A stretch of DNA of 64,000 nucleotides from contig NZ_JAQSLN010000003.1 of NCBI RefSeq assembly GCF_028649655.1, forward strand, positions 806,001-870,000, in the 5' to 3' direction. The notes under the pieces are model-generated. The model was given only the letters and a program-made list of their open reading frames with translations, ran no database searches and was not told the DNA's origin. This DNA comes from Halobacteriovorax sp. GB3 (GTDB lineage: Bacteria; Bdellovibrionota; Bacteriovoracia; Bacteriovoracales; Bacteriovoracaceae). Within the stretch, counting starts at the first letter, position 1, and every line of letters starts with the position of its first letter. The translations under genes and the position numbers were made by a program. Positions 7,035 through 16,600 of the stretch are shown piece after piece.

Positions 7035-7492
7035 AGATCTGCCCCACACTCACCAGCGTGAACAAAGAGAGCTTTTGCAGCATAAAGGTCACAGCTATTT
7101 GAGTAAGTCACATTTCTTGGCATTGATTTTCCACAAGAAAATTCATCTTCACAAATTTCATTCAATGGTTGACCACAAACAGGAGCATAAATTTCAGGAC
7201 AAACTTGAACTTCTTCTGTTTGGTCAAACCAGTTTTCACACTTTTTAACATCTGTAAGTTCGAATTCACCTTCGCTATTTCTAGCAATTTCATACTCACC
7301 ATTTTCGCAGTTCATTCTTTCAATATATTCATTAGCAAGCTTAATTGTTTCTTCATTATCAGTAACTATCATCTTTTGAATTTTTCCACGAAGCCTTAAA
7401 TCATCAAGAAGGTTTCCTCTAACACTGATAACTTCACCGGCGCGAGCTTGAGTAAAAAGAATTGTTGCTGCTAAAACGATCATTGCTTTCAT
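7031..7492 (-). CDS. Secreted protein with a Kazal-type domain
   Basis: 153 residues with a signal peptide (MKAMIVLAATILFTQARAG). The C-terminal half carries the Kazal serine-protease-inhibitor pattern: C-x-E-x-Y-A-PVCG, a spacer with two cysteines, then TYSNSC, an Ala-rich helix and GEC at the end. Such domains block trypsin-like proteases by a canonical loop. The N-terminal half is an unassigned charged segment. An exported inhibitor could protect the cell from its own or prey proteases; that is inference. It has its own ribosome binding site (AAGGA) and stands alone on this strand. Confidence 0.8.
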   Translation of the reverse strand: MKAMIVLAATILFTQARAGEVISVRGNLLDDLRLRGKIQKMIVTDNEETIKLANEYIERMNCENGEYEIARNSEGEFELTDVKKCENWFDQTEEVQVCPEIYAPVCGQPLNEICEDEFSCGKSMPRNVTYSNSCDLYAAKALFVHAGECGADL

Positions 7493-7649
7493 AAATATGT
7501 CCTTACTTAAAAGTTGGTTTGTTTTTTGTTGAGGTGGGTTTTAGCGAATTTATTTAATTAGTAAAAATTATAATAATTAATCATTTAGTATAAATATTTA
7601 TTATACTAAGGAAGATCTAGAAACAAGATAGCCCTAAGGTACTGATATT

Positions 7650-8585
7650 ATGTTAATTGACCAAGTATCACTTCAAACATTGCGCATCTTTGAGACCGTT
7701 TACAGAGAAAAAACGATGTCCAAAGCAGCAATTTATCTCAATATGACTCAACCAGGGGTCTCTCAGCACATTCAATCTCTTGAAGAGAGCCTTGGAAAAA
7801 AACTTTTTGATCGTCTCGGTCGAAAGTTAGTTCCAACACCCAATGCAAAAGAGCTCTACTCAAGTATCAGGGAAACACTCTTTACTCTGGAAGAAACTCT
7901 TCAGCAGGCAAAGGGTGATCGCGATGAGCTCAAAGGAAAAATTACCTTTGGCCTTCCCATAGAATTTGGGAATAATATCATCCTTCCTCTCATGGCCAAG
8001 TGGTCTAAAAACAATCCACGGGTTCAATTTGAAATCCACTACGGACACGCTAAACAGATGAACGACCTACTCGAAGATGGGCGACTCGATTTTGCGATTG
8101 TCGATAGCTATTCATTTAGCGGAAGAATCAAAACTGTAAATTTATCAAAAGAACATCTTGTTCTTTGTAGCTCACATGAATATATCAGTGAAAAGAAACT
8201 ACCTCAGAAAATGAAATTTAAAAATTATCACGATTTAGATTTTCTTGATTACGTTGAAGGCGCTCCACTTTTGAAACAATGGTTCACTCACCATTACAAA
8301 GGACGTATTCCCAATCTTAACATGAAAGCACAACTGATGGATGTTCAAGGTATCTCGCAAATGATCTCTAAGGGTCTTGGCCTTGGCATTCTCCCCATGC
8401 ACATTGTGAATCGCTTAGAAAAACAAGGGAAGAAATTTGCCATCTTTGAAGGCTCTACCTCCCCTTTATATAATGAAATTAACCTCGCAACTCTCTCTAT
8501 GAAAAGCCAAAGTTATACAACTAGCGATTTTATCAATTATCTTTTAGAATCAATGATTGAAAGGGAAATAAGAATGAACGAATAG
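7650..8585 (+). CDS. LysR-family transcriptional regulator
   Basis: 311 residues: an N-terminal winged helix-turn-helix (LRIFETVYREKTMSKAA, then MTQPGVSQHIQSLEE) and a substrate-binding-like effector domain (ITFGLPIEFGNNIILPL onwards). These regulators sense a small molecule and usually control a neighbouring gene. The CDF transporter starts 8 bases after the stop, so the two form an operon and the regulator may answer to metal stress. The 157-base AT-rich region upstream is shared with the divergent Kazal gene. The effector is unknown. Confidence 0.9.
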   Translation: MLIDQVSLQTLRIFETVYREKTMSKAAIYLNMTQPGVSQHIQSLEESLGKKLFDRLGRKLVPTPNAKELYSSIRETLFTLEETLQQAKGDRDELKGKITFGLPIEFGNNIILPLMAKWSKNNPRVQFEIHYGHAKQMNDLLEDGRLDFAIVDSYSFSGRIKTVNLSKEHLVLCSSHEYISEKKLPQKMKFKNYHDLDFLDYVEGAPLLKQWFTHHYKGRIPNLNMKAQLMDVQGISQMISKGLGLGILPMHIVNRLEKQGKKFAIFEGSTSPLYNEINLATLSMKSQSYTTSDFINYLLESMIEREIRMNE

Positions 8586-8593
8586 GAATCATT

Positions 8594-9496
8594 ATGGGAA
8601 ATGATCATGGACACAATCACAACCATCATGCACATAGTGGTTCTAAAAATATTCTCATCGCTTTTCTTTTAAATTTTACCTTTGCCATCGTCGAATTTAT
8701 TGGTGGACTTTATACTAACTCCATGGCCATTCTCTCAGACTCGCTTCATGACTTTGGAGATAGTATGGCGCTACTTCTTAGTTACTTTATGGAAAAGTAT
8801 TCTAAGAAAGACCCTGATGCTAAATACACTTTTGGCTACAAACGCTTTTCCGTTTTGTCGGCGATGATTAACGGACTTATTCTCTTCTTGGGTTCACTCT
8901 TTGTTATAAAAGAAGCGTTTGAAAGAGTCTTTAACCCCTCCGAGATTCATCAAGAGGGAATGCTCATTCTGGCCATTTTAGGTATTGTAGTGAATTCAAT
9001 CGCAGCATGGAGACTCTCAAAAGATGAAGGCCTCAATCAGAAGATGGTTATGCTTCACTTACTCGAGGATATACTAGGTTGGGTTGCCGTTTTCATTGTT
9101 AGTATTGTGCTCTTTTTTAAACCATGGTTCGTTTTAGATAGTATTCTTTCAATTCTTATCTCCATTCTCATTCTAAAAAATGTTTATAAGAATTTATTGG
9201 AAACGTTTAAAATTCTCCTTCAAAAATTTCCAAATGATTTAGAACTGGATTCAATGGAAAAAGAAATAAAATCTCTAAGAGATGTCATCGATATTCATTG
9301 TATTCAAGGATGGTCACTTGATTCATCTAGCTTCGCTCTCAACTTGCATGTTGTTGCTAAAGATCAATCGACAATCAAAGAAATTGATTCTATTAAAAGA
9401 GATATCAAAGAGATTTTAAAGAAATACGATGTTGAACAAAGCTCAATTGAGTTTGAATCACAAAGCTATCATTGTGATCACTCCCTTAAGAAATAA
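8594..9496 (+). CDS. Cation diffusion facilitator metal exporter (CzcD/ZitB type)
   Basis: 300 residues and six membrane helices. The His-rich N-terminus (GNDHGHNHNHHAH) and the first-helix metal site (LSDSLHDFGDS) are hallmarks of zinc/cobalt/cadmium exporters driven by proton exchange. The site on helix V (HLLEDILGW) is also visible, and a cytoplasmic C-terminal domain ends in a His/Cys pair (YHCDH). It is co-transcribed with the LysR gene. Metal specificity cannot be read from the sequence; zinc is the most likely. The 3' end overlaps the convergent alkB-like gene by 11 bases. Confidence 0.92.
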   Translation: MGNDHGHNHNHHAHSGSKNILIAFLLNFTFAIVEFIGGLYTNSMAILSDSLHDFGDSMALLLSYFMEKYSKKDPDAKYTFGYKRFSVLSAMINGLILFLGSLFVIKEAFERVFNPSEIHQEGMLILAILGIVVNSIAAWRLSKDEGLNQKMVMLHLLEDILGWVAVFIVSIVLFFKPWFVLDSILSILISILILKNVYKNLLETFKILLQKFPNDLELDSMEKEIKSLRDVIDIHCIQGWSLDSSSFALNLHVVAKDQSTIKEIDSIKRDIKEILKKYDVEQSSIEFESQSYHCDHSLKK

Positions 9497-10085
9497 CCTT
9501 TCTAAAAGTTAGATTTATACGGGGGCCGACAGCTTTTTGCGTTTTATTCAATTGATGCTTCCAATGATGCTGAAGAGATCCAAGCATAAGAAGTAGACTT
9601 TTATCTTCTAATTCAATTTCAACTTTCTCAATTCCCTTATTCGTTTTGTGCTTAAGAACAAATTTTCGAGTATCACCTAAAGAAACAGATGCGATAACAG
9701 GGTTTCTACCAAGTTCAGGTTCATCATCACTATGCCAAGAAGCGTAGTCTCTTCCTGTTCGATAGAGATTGCAAAGACAGCCATTGAAATGATGGCCCGT
9801 TTTCTGCTCAACGAGAGATTTAATTTCAAGAAGTGATTTTGTCCACGGTTTTGGACTTAAAGGAATATTAGAATAACCGTATTCAACTCCCTCGTCTCCA
9901 TACCAGGCCTGAAGCCTTGGGACATCGTGAGTCTTCCCATAAAGAGTAATTTGATCTTGGCGCCACTCAATTTGTGAATTCAATAAATCGAAGTAATCAT
10001 CTTCTAAAAAATGGGGATAATAGCGAACTTCACCATCGCGATCTAGAACAATCTTGTAGTCTTCGCTAAGAAATAAATCAATCAT
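9486..10085 (-). CDS. alkB: AlkB-type 2-oxoglutarate/Fe(II) dioxygenase (DNA alkylation repair)
   Basis: 199 residues, resembling the ALKBH2/3 group. These enzymes remove methyl groups from 1-methyladenine and 3-methylcytosine by oxidation. The iron ligands appear in order as H-S-D in ASWHSDDEP and a distal His in the QHHWKHQL region. The 2-oxoglutarate-binding Arg lies in RINLTFRKV near the C-terminus. NLYRTGRDYASWH and VSLGDTRKFVLKHK are close to the family consensus. It is more similar to the short eukaryote-like form than to E. coli AlkB, judging by these motifs. Single gene. Confidence 0.9.
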   Translation of the reverse strand: MIDLFLSEDYKIVLDRDGEVRYYPHFLEDDYFDLLNSQIEWRQDQITLYGKTHDVPRLQAWYGDEGVEYGYSNIPLSPKPWTKSLLEIKSLVEQKTGHHFNGCLCNLYRTGRDYASWHSDDEPELGRNPVIASVSLGDTRKFVLKHKTNKGIEKVEIELEDKSLLLMLGSLQHHWKHQLNKTQKAVGPRINLTFRKVIS

Positions 10086-10125
10086 AGAAGCGAAATACCA
10101 CAGAGATGAGGTTTCTTTAAGCTAT

Positions 10126-10383
10126 TTATTTGTAAGTATCAAGAATGGACGGTCCTTTCTTTTGAACCATCTTTGATGCTTTCTGCTGTAGAAGTTTTAA
10201 TTCCCTATCAGAGATCTTTTTAAGCTTCTTACGGGCCAATTCAGCTTGCTCGGAAGTGATTAGGCCTTGTTTATGCATCATATTGACCATCTCAAGCACA
10301 TCGCCCTTTTTCACTTGGTCACTATTTGCCATGGTGGAAAACGAAATAAAAAGAAAACTTAATAATATAAACAAAATCTTCAT
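10126..10383 (-). CDS. Small exported helical protein, unknown
   Basis: 85 residues from ATG 10383, chosen because a GGAG ribosome binding site precedes it and the signal peptide (MKILFILLSFLFISFSTMA) begins there; the longer frame adds eight charged residues. The mature 66 residues are Lys-rich with heptad-like Leu/Met spacing (EMVNMMHKQGLITSEQAEL resembles an SHOCT-like short helix pair). No cysteines. Function unknown. Confidence 0.6.
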   Translation of the reverse strand: MKILFILLSFLFISFSTMANSDQVKKGDVLEMVNMMHKQGLITSEQAELARKKLKKISDRELKLLQQKASKMVQKKGPSILDTYK

Positions 10384-10488
10384 AACAAACTCCAGCTTTC
10401 TAAACAATTATCACTGACAATTGTCATAAATTGAAGACTAGAACTATTTTCGAGGACTTGCTTTATTGTAAATAAATTTTAGTGCCAA

Positions 10489-11226
10489 CTAATCAAGGAT
10501 CTGTGACAAGAATTCACGAGTTCTCTCATGCTTAGGGTCACCAAAGAAACTCTCAGGCTCACTCTCCTCTAGAATTTCTCCACCGTCCATAAAGATGACT
10601 CTATCGGCAACAAGCTTTGCAAAACCCATCTCGTGAGTTACACACAGCATAGTCATTCCCTCTTTGGCCAAATCAACCATAACATCGAGAACCTCTTTAA
10701 CCATCTCCGGATCAAGTGCTGATGTGGGCTCATCAAAGAGCATTATTTTTGGCTGCATACAAAGAGATCTCGCAATGGCCACGCGTTGTTTTTGACCCCC
10801 CGAAAGTTGCCCAGGGTACTTGTGAGCTTGGTCTGCGATTTTTACTCTCTCGAGATACTTCATGGCGATTGCTGCGGCTTCTTTCTTAGGAGTTTTTTTA
10901 ACAAAGCGAGGAGCTAAAGTTAAATTTTCCAAAATCGTAAGATGGGGAAAGAGATTGAAATGTTGAAATACCATTCCTACTTCTTTTCTAATCCCTTCAA
11001 TATTTTTTAGGTTTTCAGTTAACTCAATATTATCAATTTCAATCTTTCCCTGCTGGTGTTCTTCAAGACGATTTAAGCAACGAATTAAAGTCGACTTTCC
11101 AGAACCAGATGGACCACAAATAACAATTCGTTCGCCTTTTTTAACATCCAGATTAATGTTTTTTAAGACATGAAAATCGTCATACCATTTATTAAGCTCA
11201 CTAACGCGAATGATTGAATCAGCCAT
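10489..11226 (-). CDS. aapP: Amino-acid ABC transporter, ATP-binding protein
   Basis: ATPase of a polar amino-acid uptake system (GlnQ/AapP type). Walker [11 protein letters not shown]-loop VFQHFNLFP, signature LSGGQKQR, Walker [13 protein letters not shown] and the switch His (CVTHEMGFA) are all intact. I prefer ATG 11226 because AAAGGTG sits at the right distance. The GTG at 11235 lies within that ribosome binding site and would overlap the aapM stop. Last gene of aapJQMP. Confidence 0.93.
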   Translation of the reverse strand: MADSIIRVSELNKWYDDFHVLKNINLDVKKGERIVICGPSGSGKSTLIRCLNRLEEHQQGKIEIDNIELTENLKNIEGIRKEVGMVFQHFNLFPHLTILENLTLAPRFVKKTPKKEAAAIAMKYLERVKIADQAHKYPGQLSGGQKQRVAIARSLCMQPKIMLFDEPTSALDPEMVKEVLDVMVDLAKEGMTMLCVTHEMGFAKLVADRVIFMDGGEILEESEPESFFGDPKHERTREFLSQILD

Positions 11227-11231
11227 TCTAA

Positions 11232-12287
11232 TCACCTTTCTCTTGAAGTATTAAATTCATATTCTAAACGTCTTGAATATTTTCCCATTGCAAAGCAAAA
11301 GATAAAATAGATTGCTGCAACAAAGAGATACGCTTCAACACTAAATCCAAGCCATTCACTATCTTGTACAGAGGCCTTAGCCCCACTTAAAAGATCAAAA
11401 AGTGCAATAATCACAACAAGAGAAGTATCTTTGAAAAGACCAATGGCCGTGTTAACACTCGGAGGGATAACAATTTTTAAGGCCTGAGGTAAAATAATAT
11501 ATCTCATCGTCTGATAATAATTGAGTCCTAATGATTCAGCTGCTTCATATTGCCCTTGGTCCACAGCTTGAAGTCCTCCTCGAACGACCTCGGCCATATA
11601 AGCAGAAACAAACATAATGATAGCAATTTGAGCACGAACAAGTTTATTTAATTGCACTCCTTCAGGAAGAAATAGCGGAAACATAACAGAGCTCATAAAG
11701 AGAAGTGAAATCATAGGAACACCTCTAATAAGTTCAATATAGCCAACGCAAAGAGACTTGATCAACGGCATCTTTGAGCGTCTTCCAAGTGCGAGAATGA
11801 TACCGATTGGATAACTCGCACCAATTCCAATCACCGATAACATCAAAGTTAAAGGAAGCCCTCCCCACTTTGAAGAATCAACTGTTGAAAGACCAAGCAT
11901 TCCACCTTTCATTAAAAGATAGGCCCAAAAGAAAAAGGCCAACCACTGATAAAGGATTCTCTTATTCCAACGTTTAGGCTCTTTTGAATAGAAAACCAAT
12001 GCAAATAAAAGCCCCATCGCCGTTATTGGTCTCCAGAGAGATTCATCGGGGTAAAAACCGAAAATAATAAAACGTGCCTTATTAATAATGAATGAAACGC
12101 AAGCTCCCTCTGATTGCATGCAAACAGAAGAGTCCCCTCTCCAGACTCCTTTGATAAAAAACCAATCAATAAATTGATAAGAGAAGTAACTTAGTAAAAA
12201 TAAAATAACGACTGTTAAAAAACTATTGATATAGCTACTAAATAGATTCTTCTTCAGCCACTTTTGCATAGATTGATTTTGATTCAT
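11232..12287 (-). CDS. aapM: Amino-acid ABC transporter, permease M
   Basis: 351 residues, His/Glu/Gln/Arg-type permease. Several membrane helices precede the conserved coupling loop [24 protein letters not shown] that contacts the ATPase. As in AapM/YhdY proteins, the N-terminal extension before the permease core is long (about 140 residues with extra helices). It pairs with AapQ, 6 bases upstream. Ribosome binding site AGGTAG precedes the ATG. Confidence 0.9.
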   Translation of the reverse strand: MNQNQSMQKWLKKNLFSSYINSFLTVVILFLLSYFSYQFIDWFFIKGVWRGDSSVCMQSEGACVSFIINKARFIIFGFYPDESLWRPITAMGLLFALVFYSKEPKRWNKRILYQWLAFFFWAYLLMKGGMLGLSTVDSSKWGGLPLTLMLSVIGIGASYPIGIILALGRRSKMPLIKSLCVGYIELIRGVPMISLLFMSSVMFPLFLPEGVQLNKLVRAQIAIIMFVSAYMAEVVRGGLQAVDQGQYEAAESLGLNYYQTMRYIILPQALKIVIPPSVNTAIGLFKDTSLVVIIALFDLLSGAKASVQDSEWLGFSVEAYLFVAAIYFIFCFAMGKYSRRLEYEFNTSRER

Positions 12288-12293
12288 AACTAC

Positions 12294-13451
12294 CTATCTC
12301 TCTTTTAAAGCAACTGACTTATTATAGAGGTTCATAACAAAACTAGTCGTTAAACTAAAAAAGAGATAACAAAGCATAATAAGTGCGACCATCTCGACAG
12401 CTTGCCCAGTTTGATTCATCGTTGTATTAGCGACACTCACAAAGTCAGGATAACCAATGGCCACCGCGAGCGAGCTGTTTTTAGTTAGATTTAAAATTTG
12501 TGACGTTATAGGCGGAACGATAACCCTCAATGCTTGGGGAAGAATAACCAGACTCATCGTTCTCGTTCGCGATAAACCGAGAGAGTCAGCTGCTTCCCAT
12601 TGCCCCTTATCAACTGATTCAATTCCCGATCGAACAATCTCAGCATTAAAAGCTGAAGTATAAACAACGAGACCTAAAAGAAGCGCACTAAATTCAGGAG
12701 AGAAGCTATATCCACCACTAAAGTTAAAACCTTTTAGAGCTGGTGAATTTAATTCCATTGGATATCCTCCAATGAGCCACGTTAATAGAGGAATTCCAAT
12801 CAATAGAGCTAGAGAGACAAAGAGTACAGGAAGTTCCTTACCTGTCTCTTCTTGTTTTTTCTTTGAAAAGTAGCGAACGACAAAACATAAGACAACAGAA
12901 AGAGCGAAAGAGATCCCGACATAACTCCAAGTTGGATGAGACTTAAAAACAGGAAAGAAAACGCCCCTATTTGACAGAAAGACTGATCCAAACGGATTAA
13001 GGGCCCCTCGAACACTTGGTAGAGTTTCTGTTATGACAGCATACCAAAAAAAGAGTTGAAGTAATAAAGGAGTATTTCTTGCGACTTCAATATAGCCCTT
13101 AGAAACTTGTGACAGAAGATAATTCTTTGATAGTCGACAAATTCCTAAAATAATTCCCAAGATGAGAGCGAATATATTTCCAATAAAGGCAACTTTCAAT
13201 GTATTGAAAAAACCAACGTATAAAGCACGTGCATAGGAATGATCAGGAGCATAGTTTAAAACGCTCTCGCCTATTTCAAAGCCGGCCTCACTTTTTAAAA
13301 AGGAAAAGCCGCTAGCAATATTTTGCTTTGCTAAATTTGATTGCGTCTCAGTGAATAAAAACCAAGCAGCAAAAACGACGACACTAAATGTGACGAGTTG
13401 ATAGATAATTTGTCTTAACTTTGGATCATTCCATGTCATTTTTTGTTTCAA
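12294..13451 (-). CDS. aapQ: Amino-acid ABC transporter, permease Q
   Basis: 385 residues, the AapQ/YhdX form of the His/Glu/Gln/Arg permeases, with an extended periplasmic insertion between the first helices and the core. The coupling loop EAADSLGLSRTRTMSLVILPQALR is intact. The start is TTG, supported by AAGGGA upstream. It forms the membrane heterodimer with AapM. The operon order J-Q-M-P matches the broad-specificity L-amino-acid transporter of rhizobia, which would suit an organism feeding on host or prey amino acids (inference). Confidence 0.9.
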   Translation of the reverse strand: MKQKMTWNDPKLRQIIYQLVTFSVVVFAAWFLFTETQSNLAKQNIASGFSFLKSEAGFEIGESVLNYAPDHSYARALYVGFFNTLKVAFIGNIFALILGIILGICRLSKNYLLSQVSKGYIEVARNTPLLLQLFFWYAVITETLPSVRGALNPFGSVFLSNRGVFFPVFKSHPTWSYVGISFALSVVLCFVVRYFSKKKQEETGKELPVLFVSLALLIGIPLLTWLIGGYPMELNSPALKGFNFSGGYSFSPEFSALLLGLVVYTSAFNAEIVRSGIESVDKGQWEAADSLGLSRTRTMSLVILPQALRVIVPPITSQILNLTKNSSLAVAIGYPDFVSVANTTMNQTGQAVEMVALIMLCYLFFSLTTSFVMNLYNKSVALKER

Positions 13452-13482
13452 TTAAGCATCCCTTGCTAAAGAAACCTAAGAT

Positions 13483-14499
13483 CTATCTCAAAGGCGGCGC
13501 ATACATCAACCCGCCCTCATTCCAAAGAGCATTTTGTCCCCTTTTTAACTTCAAAGGAGAATCATCGCCAAGATTTCTCTTAAAGACTTCTGCATAATTT
13601 CCAACTTGCTTAACAATATTATAGGCCCACTGCTCATCAACTCCTAGACTTTTTCCGTTTCCAGGTTTGATACCTAGAAGTCTTTGAATTCGAATATCTT
13701 TGCTCTTTTTCATTTGATCAATATTCTTAGAGTCAACATTAAGCTCTTCTGCTTCAATCATGGCATAAACCGACCAAGAGAGAATGTTATAGAGATCAGC
13801 GTCTCCCTGCTTAATCGCAGGAGCTAATGGTTCTTTAGAAACTCGCTCAGGTAAAATTTCAAATTTATTCACCTTGCCTGCTGACGCTCTCGCTGAAGCA
13901 AGGCCTGAGCTATCATTTGTGTACGTATCACAACGCCCCTTAAAAAAGGCCTGAATACTCTCATTATAATTTTCAAAAACAATTGGCTTAAACTTAAGCT
14001 TATTCGTTCTAAAAAAGTCCGTCATATTAAGTTCAGATGTCGTTCCTTGTTGGGTACAAACGCTTGCTCCATCAAGTTCTTTGGCCGACTTTAGCCCAAT
14101 GTCTTTTTTAACCATGAAAGCTTGCCCGTCATAGAAAACAACAGGGCCAAAACGAAGCCCAATACCCGAGTCACGAGAAAGTGTTTTACTCGTTACACGT
14201 GAGAGAACATCAACAGTTCCCGTTTGAAGAGCGACAAAACGCTGCTGTCCACTTAGAGGAACAAATTTTACTTTCTTAGCATTAGAGAAAATTGTCGTTG
14301 CAACCGCTCGGCATACATCCACATCAAAACCTTTCCACTCTCCTTTAGAATTGGGAGAAGAAAAACCAACAAGACCAGTGGAAACACCACAATTAAGGTA
14401 GCCACGCTTCTTAATGGCATCAAGCTGACTTCCAGCCTGAGTTTGAGATATATAAAGCAGGCACAGCCCAACCGTATTAATGAGTGATTTTAATTTCAC
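13483..14499 (-). CDS. aapJ: Amino-acid ABC transporter, periplasmic binding protein
   Basis: 338 residues with a signal peptide. The family-3 solute-binding fold is recognised from the N-terminal RGYLNCGVSTGLVGFS, GEWKGFDVDVCRAVA and VQ/DVLSR-like segments, and a C-terminal WAYNIVKQVGNYAEVF. Two conserved cysteines (near the N-terminus and in DGASVCTQQGT) fit AapJ. The start is GTG with GAGGAG 5 bases away. First gene of the transporter operon. The 250 bases upstream hold no convincing gene and presumably contain the promoters for this operon and the divergent gene at 14753. Confidence 0.92.
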   Translation of the reverse strand: MKLKSLINTVGLCLLYISQTQAGSQLDAIKKRGYLNCGVSTGLVGFSSPNSKGEWKGFDVDVCRAVATTIFSNAKKVKFVPLSGQQRFVALQTGTVDVLSRVTSKTLSRDSGIGLRFGPVVFYDGQAFMVKKDIGLKSAKELDGASVCTQQGTTSELNMTDFFRTNKLKFKPIVFENYNESIQAFFKGRCDTYTNDSSGLASARASAGKVNKFEILPERVSKEPLAPAIKQGDADLYNILSWSVYAMIEAEELNVDSKNIDQMKKSKDIRIQRLLGIKPGNGKSLGVDEQWAYNIVKQVGNYAEVFKRNLGDDSPLKLKRGQNALWNEGGLMYAPPLR

Positions 14500-14752
14500 G
14501 AGTACTCCTCAATTTATATGCCCCTTGATTATAGGCCAAATGCTTAATATTCCAGAACAATCGGAAGTAAATTCCTTCCTCTTTAAGCTAACAATCGCAA
14601 AGGAATTCGTCTTTAGCGCCTTTGAATATAGGCACATTTTACAGGACATAAAATCGCCTAAGTTCTGGGATATAAAGGACTTACTTATTAAGTCTTTAGA
14701 TTTATAGGTCGATAGGTCTACTATAGATACAGACGTGACATAAAGGTTGTTT

Positions 14753-16600
14753 ATGACAATTGCGAAATTTTTTAGATTCTTTATTCTCTCTTACTCCTTA
14801 TTTATTCAAGGATTAAGTTTTGCCGCCAACTCGACGGCAAGTGAAAATCAAAAAGAACCTGAAATACCAAAATTGTCACTCAATGCGACAGAATCTCAAA
14901 GGCGTGAACTCAACGCTTGTCGAAGCACTAAGCAGGCCGAAGTATCTGAGTGTGAATCGAAATCTTCTCGTAAATATAATTGTATCATGAATCAATGTGT
15001 GACGAGTGATGATGACATCAAGTTTAATCAACAATACGTTAATTGCGATAATAAGAAGAGCCCTACTGAACAAGCAAGTTGTAAAGGAGACATGAGAGCT
15101 CTCGCTGAAGAAGTAAAGTCGGGAACTCATGATCTTGAAAGTAGTGATTTTAAAAGTGATGGATTTAGCGAAGCGGCCATGACCATGGCCGGGGCAGTGG
15201 CGGCCCATTATGCAATTAAGGCCGGTCTTATCCCCTCTGCCGGATGTTCGCAAGCAGGATACATTGGTCTTGGAGCTGCTGGGATATCAATTATTGCTAC
15301 AATCATGAACCATAAAGATGCTCAAAAGAAAATGCAAAAACATAAAAGGGCCTACGAGCAACTCGTTAAAAAGATGAAAGATGACGGAATGAGTATGAAA
15401 GTCCAAATGGAAGTTTTCACTCTCATGATTCAAGCACTCTCAGATATGGAACAAATAGCGAATAAGAAGGCGCAAAAACATAAAATGATTATGGGAATTT
15501 ATGGAATCGGAATGGCGGTTGTAGCAGTTGAGCTAGCAACTCAGTGGATAACGTGGAACTGTTCACCTTGGGCCATTGGATACTTAGGCGCTGGACTAGC
15601 TCTTGAATCACTAGGTTTAAGCAAGGCAAAAAAAATGGCCAATGAATATAAGACTCGTCGTGAAGCGGTACAAGAAATACTTGAGCGCTTTATGAAGTCT
15701 ATGACCAACTCAGGTGTTGTTGGAGAACTTGCTATTAACAACTCAACAAATCCAGAATACAAAGCCCTCGGTAGCAGTGGGAACTCGGCCTTTAAAGGAC
15801 TTGATAGTGATGAGAAAGACATTAGCTCTGCAAATGATAGTGGAACTAAAATCTGTGCTGACAAAGATGCCAATCCAGATGAGAGTTGTGCCTGTAAAGA
15901 GAATAATAGTTGTTTTAAAATGATGGATAATCTAAGTAAACTTGGAGCTACAGGAAATCAAATTGCTAAGAGAACAGATTTTGGGGCCATGTCAAAAATG
16001 GCGAATGCTCTAACAAATGGAAATACAGGGCTTGTAACTCTTAACAATGATGCTGTGGATGCCTTTATGAAGAAGGCGCTAAGAATGAAAAAATTCGTTT
16101 CTAAAAATATAAATGATCAGCTTAAAAAAGAGGGTAAATCTCCCCTTCCAAAGCTTGATGCCAGTGCGAGTGAATTGAAGAAAGTTCTTCGTTCTCTTTC
16201 TCCTGTAGATATTGCTCTAGCGAGTCGTTATGATCTAGGAAAAGCGGGAATTAATGATGTCGTTGGAAATTCACTCGATACGATTTCTAAGTCTAATAAA
16301 GATAAAGATGTGAAAAAGTTAAAAGGACTGTACGAGCAATACAAGAAATCAAATGCTAGAAGCAAAGGTACGACTAGTGCCACAGACCTTAGCTCTATGG
16401 ATGATTTAGATCTAGATTTTGATAAGAACCAAGGAAGTCAAATTGCTCTCAATGGCAAAGGATCGAGATCTGACAGTAATTCAAGCGAGCAAAAAGAAGA
16501 AGTAAAACCTCAAATTATCGAAGATACAGGTGTCTCTATTTTTAGAGCAATCTCAAATCGCTATAATGTTATGAGGCTTGAAAAAAGATTTGGAAATTAG
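14753..16600 (+). CDS. Large secreted or membrane protein, unknown
   Basis: 615 residues from ATG 14753 (AAAGG ribosome binding site 6 bases upstream). Signal peptide MTIAKFFRFFILSYSLFIQGLSFAA. About residues 45-110 are cysteine-rich (at least six Cys). Two hydrophobic regions, near 165-190 and 245-295, look like paired membrane or Gly/Ala-rich helices. The rest is charged, helical and low-complexity, with a DLDLDFD acidic patch near the end. No domain recognised. It overlaps the convergent glycosyltransferase by 4 bases. It may be a surface or envelope protein particular to this lineage. Confidence 0.7.
   Translation: MTIAKFFRFFILSYSLFIQGLSFAANSTASENQKEPEIPKLSLNATESQRRELNACRSTKQAEVSECESKSSRKYNCIMNQCVTSDDDIKFNQQYVNCDNKKSPTEQASCKGDMRALAEEVKSGTHDLESSDFKSDGFSEAAMTMAGAVAAHYAIKAGLIPSAGCSQAGYIGLGAAGISIIATIMNHKDAQKKMQKHKRAYEQLVKKMKDDGMSMKVQMEVFTLMIQALSDMEQIANKKAQKHKMIMGIYGIGMAVVAVELATQWITWNCSPWAIGYLGAGLALESLGLSKAKKMANEYKTRREAVQEILERFMKSMTNSGVVGELAINNSTNPEYKALGSSGNSAFKGLDSDEKDISSANDSGTKICADKDANPDESCACKENNSCFKMMDNLSKLGATGNQIAKRTDFGAMSKMANALTNGNTGLVTLNNDAVDAFMKKALRMKKFVSKNINDQLKKEGKSPLPKLDASASELKKVLRSLSPVDIALASRYDLGKAGINDVVGNSLDTISKSNKDKDVKKLKGLYEQYKKSNARSKGTTSATDLSSMDDLDLDFDKNQGSQIALNGKGSRSDSNSSEQKEEVKPQIIEDTGVSIFRAISNRYNVMRLEKRFGN

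Noticed and set aside
14480-14707. Plus-strand frame of 75 codons between aapJ and 14753
   Set aside because: It overlaps the start and the promoter zone of aapJ on the opposite strand and has no convincing ribosome binding site or motif.
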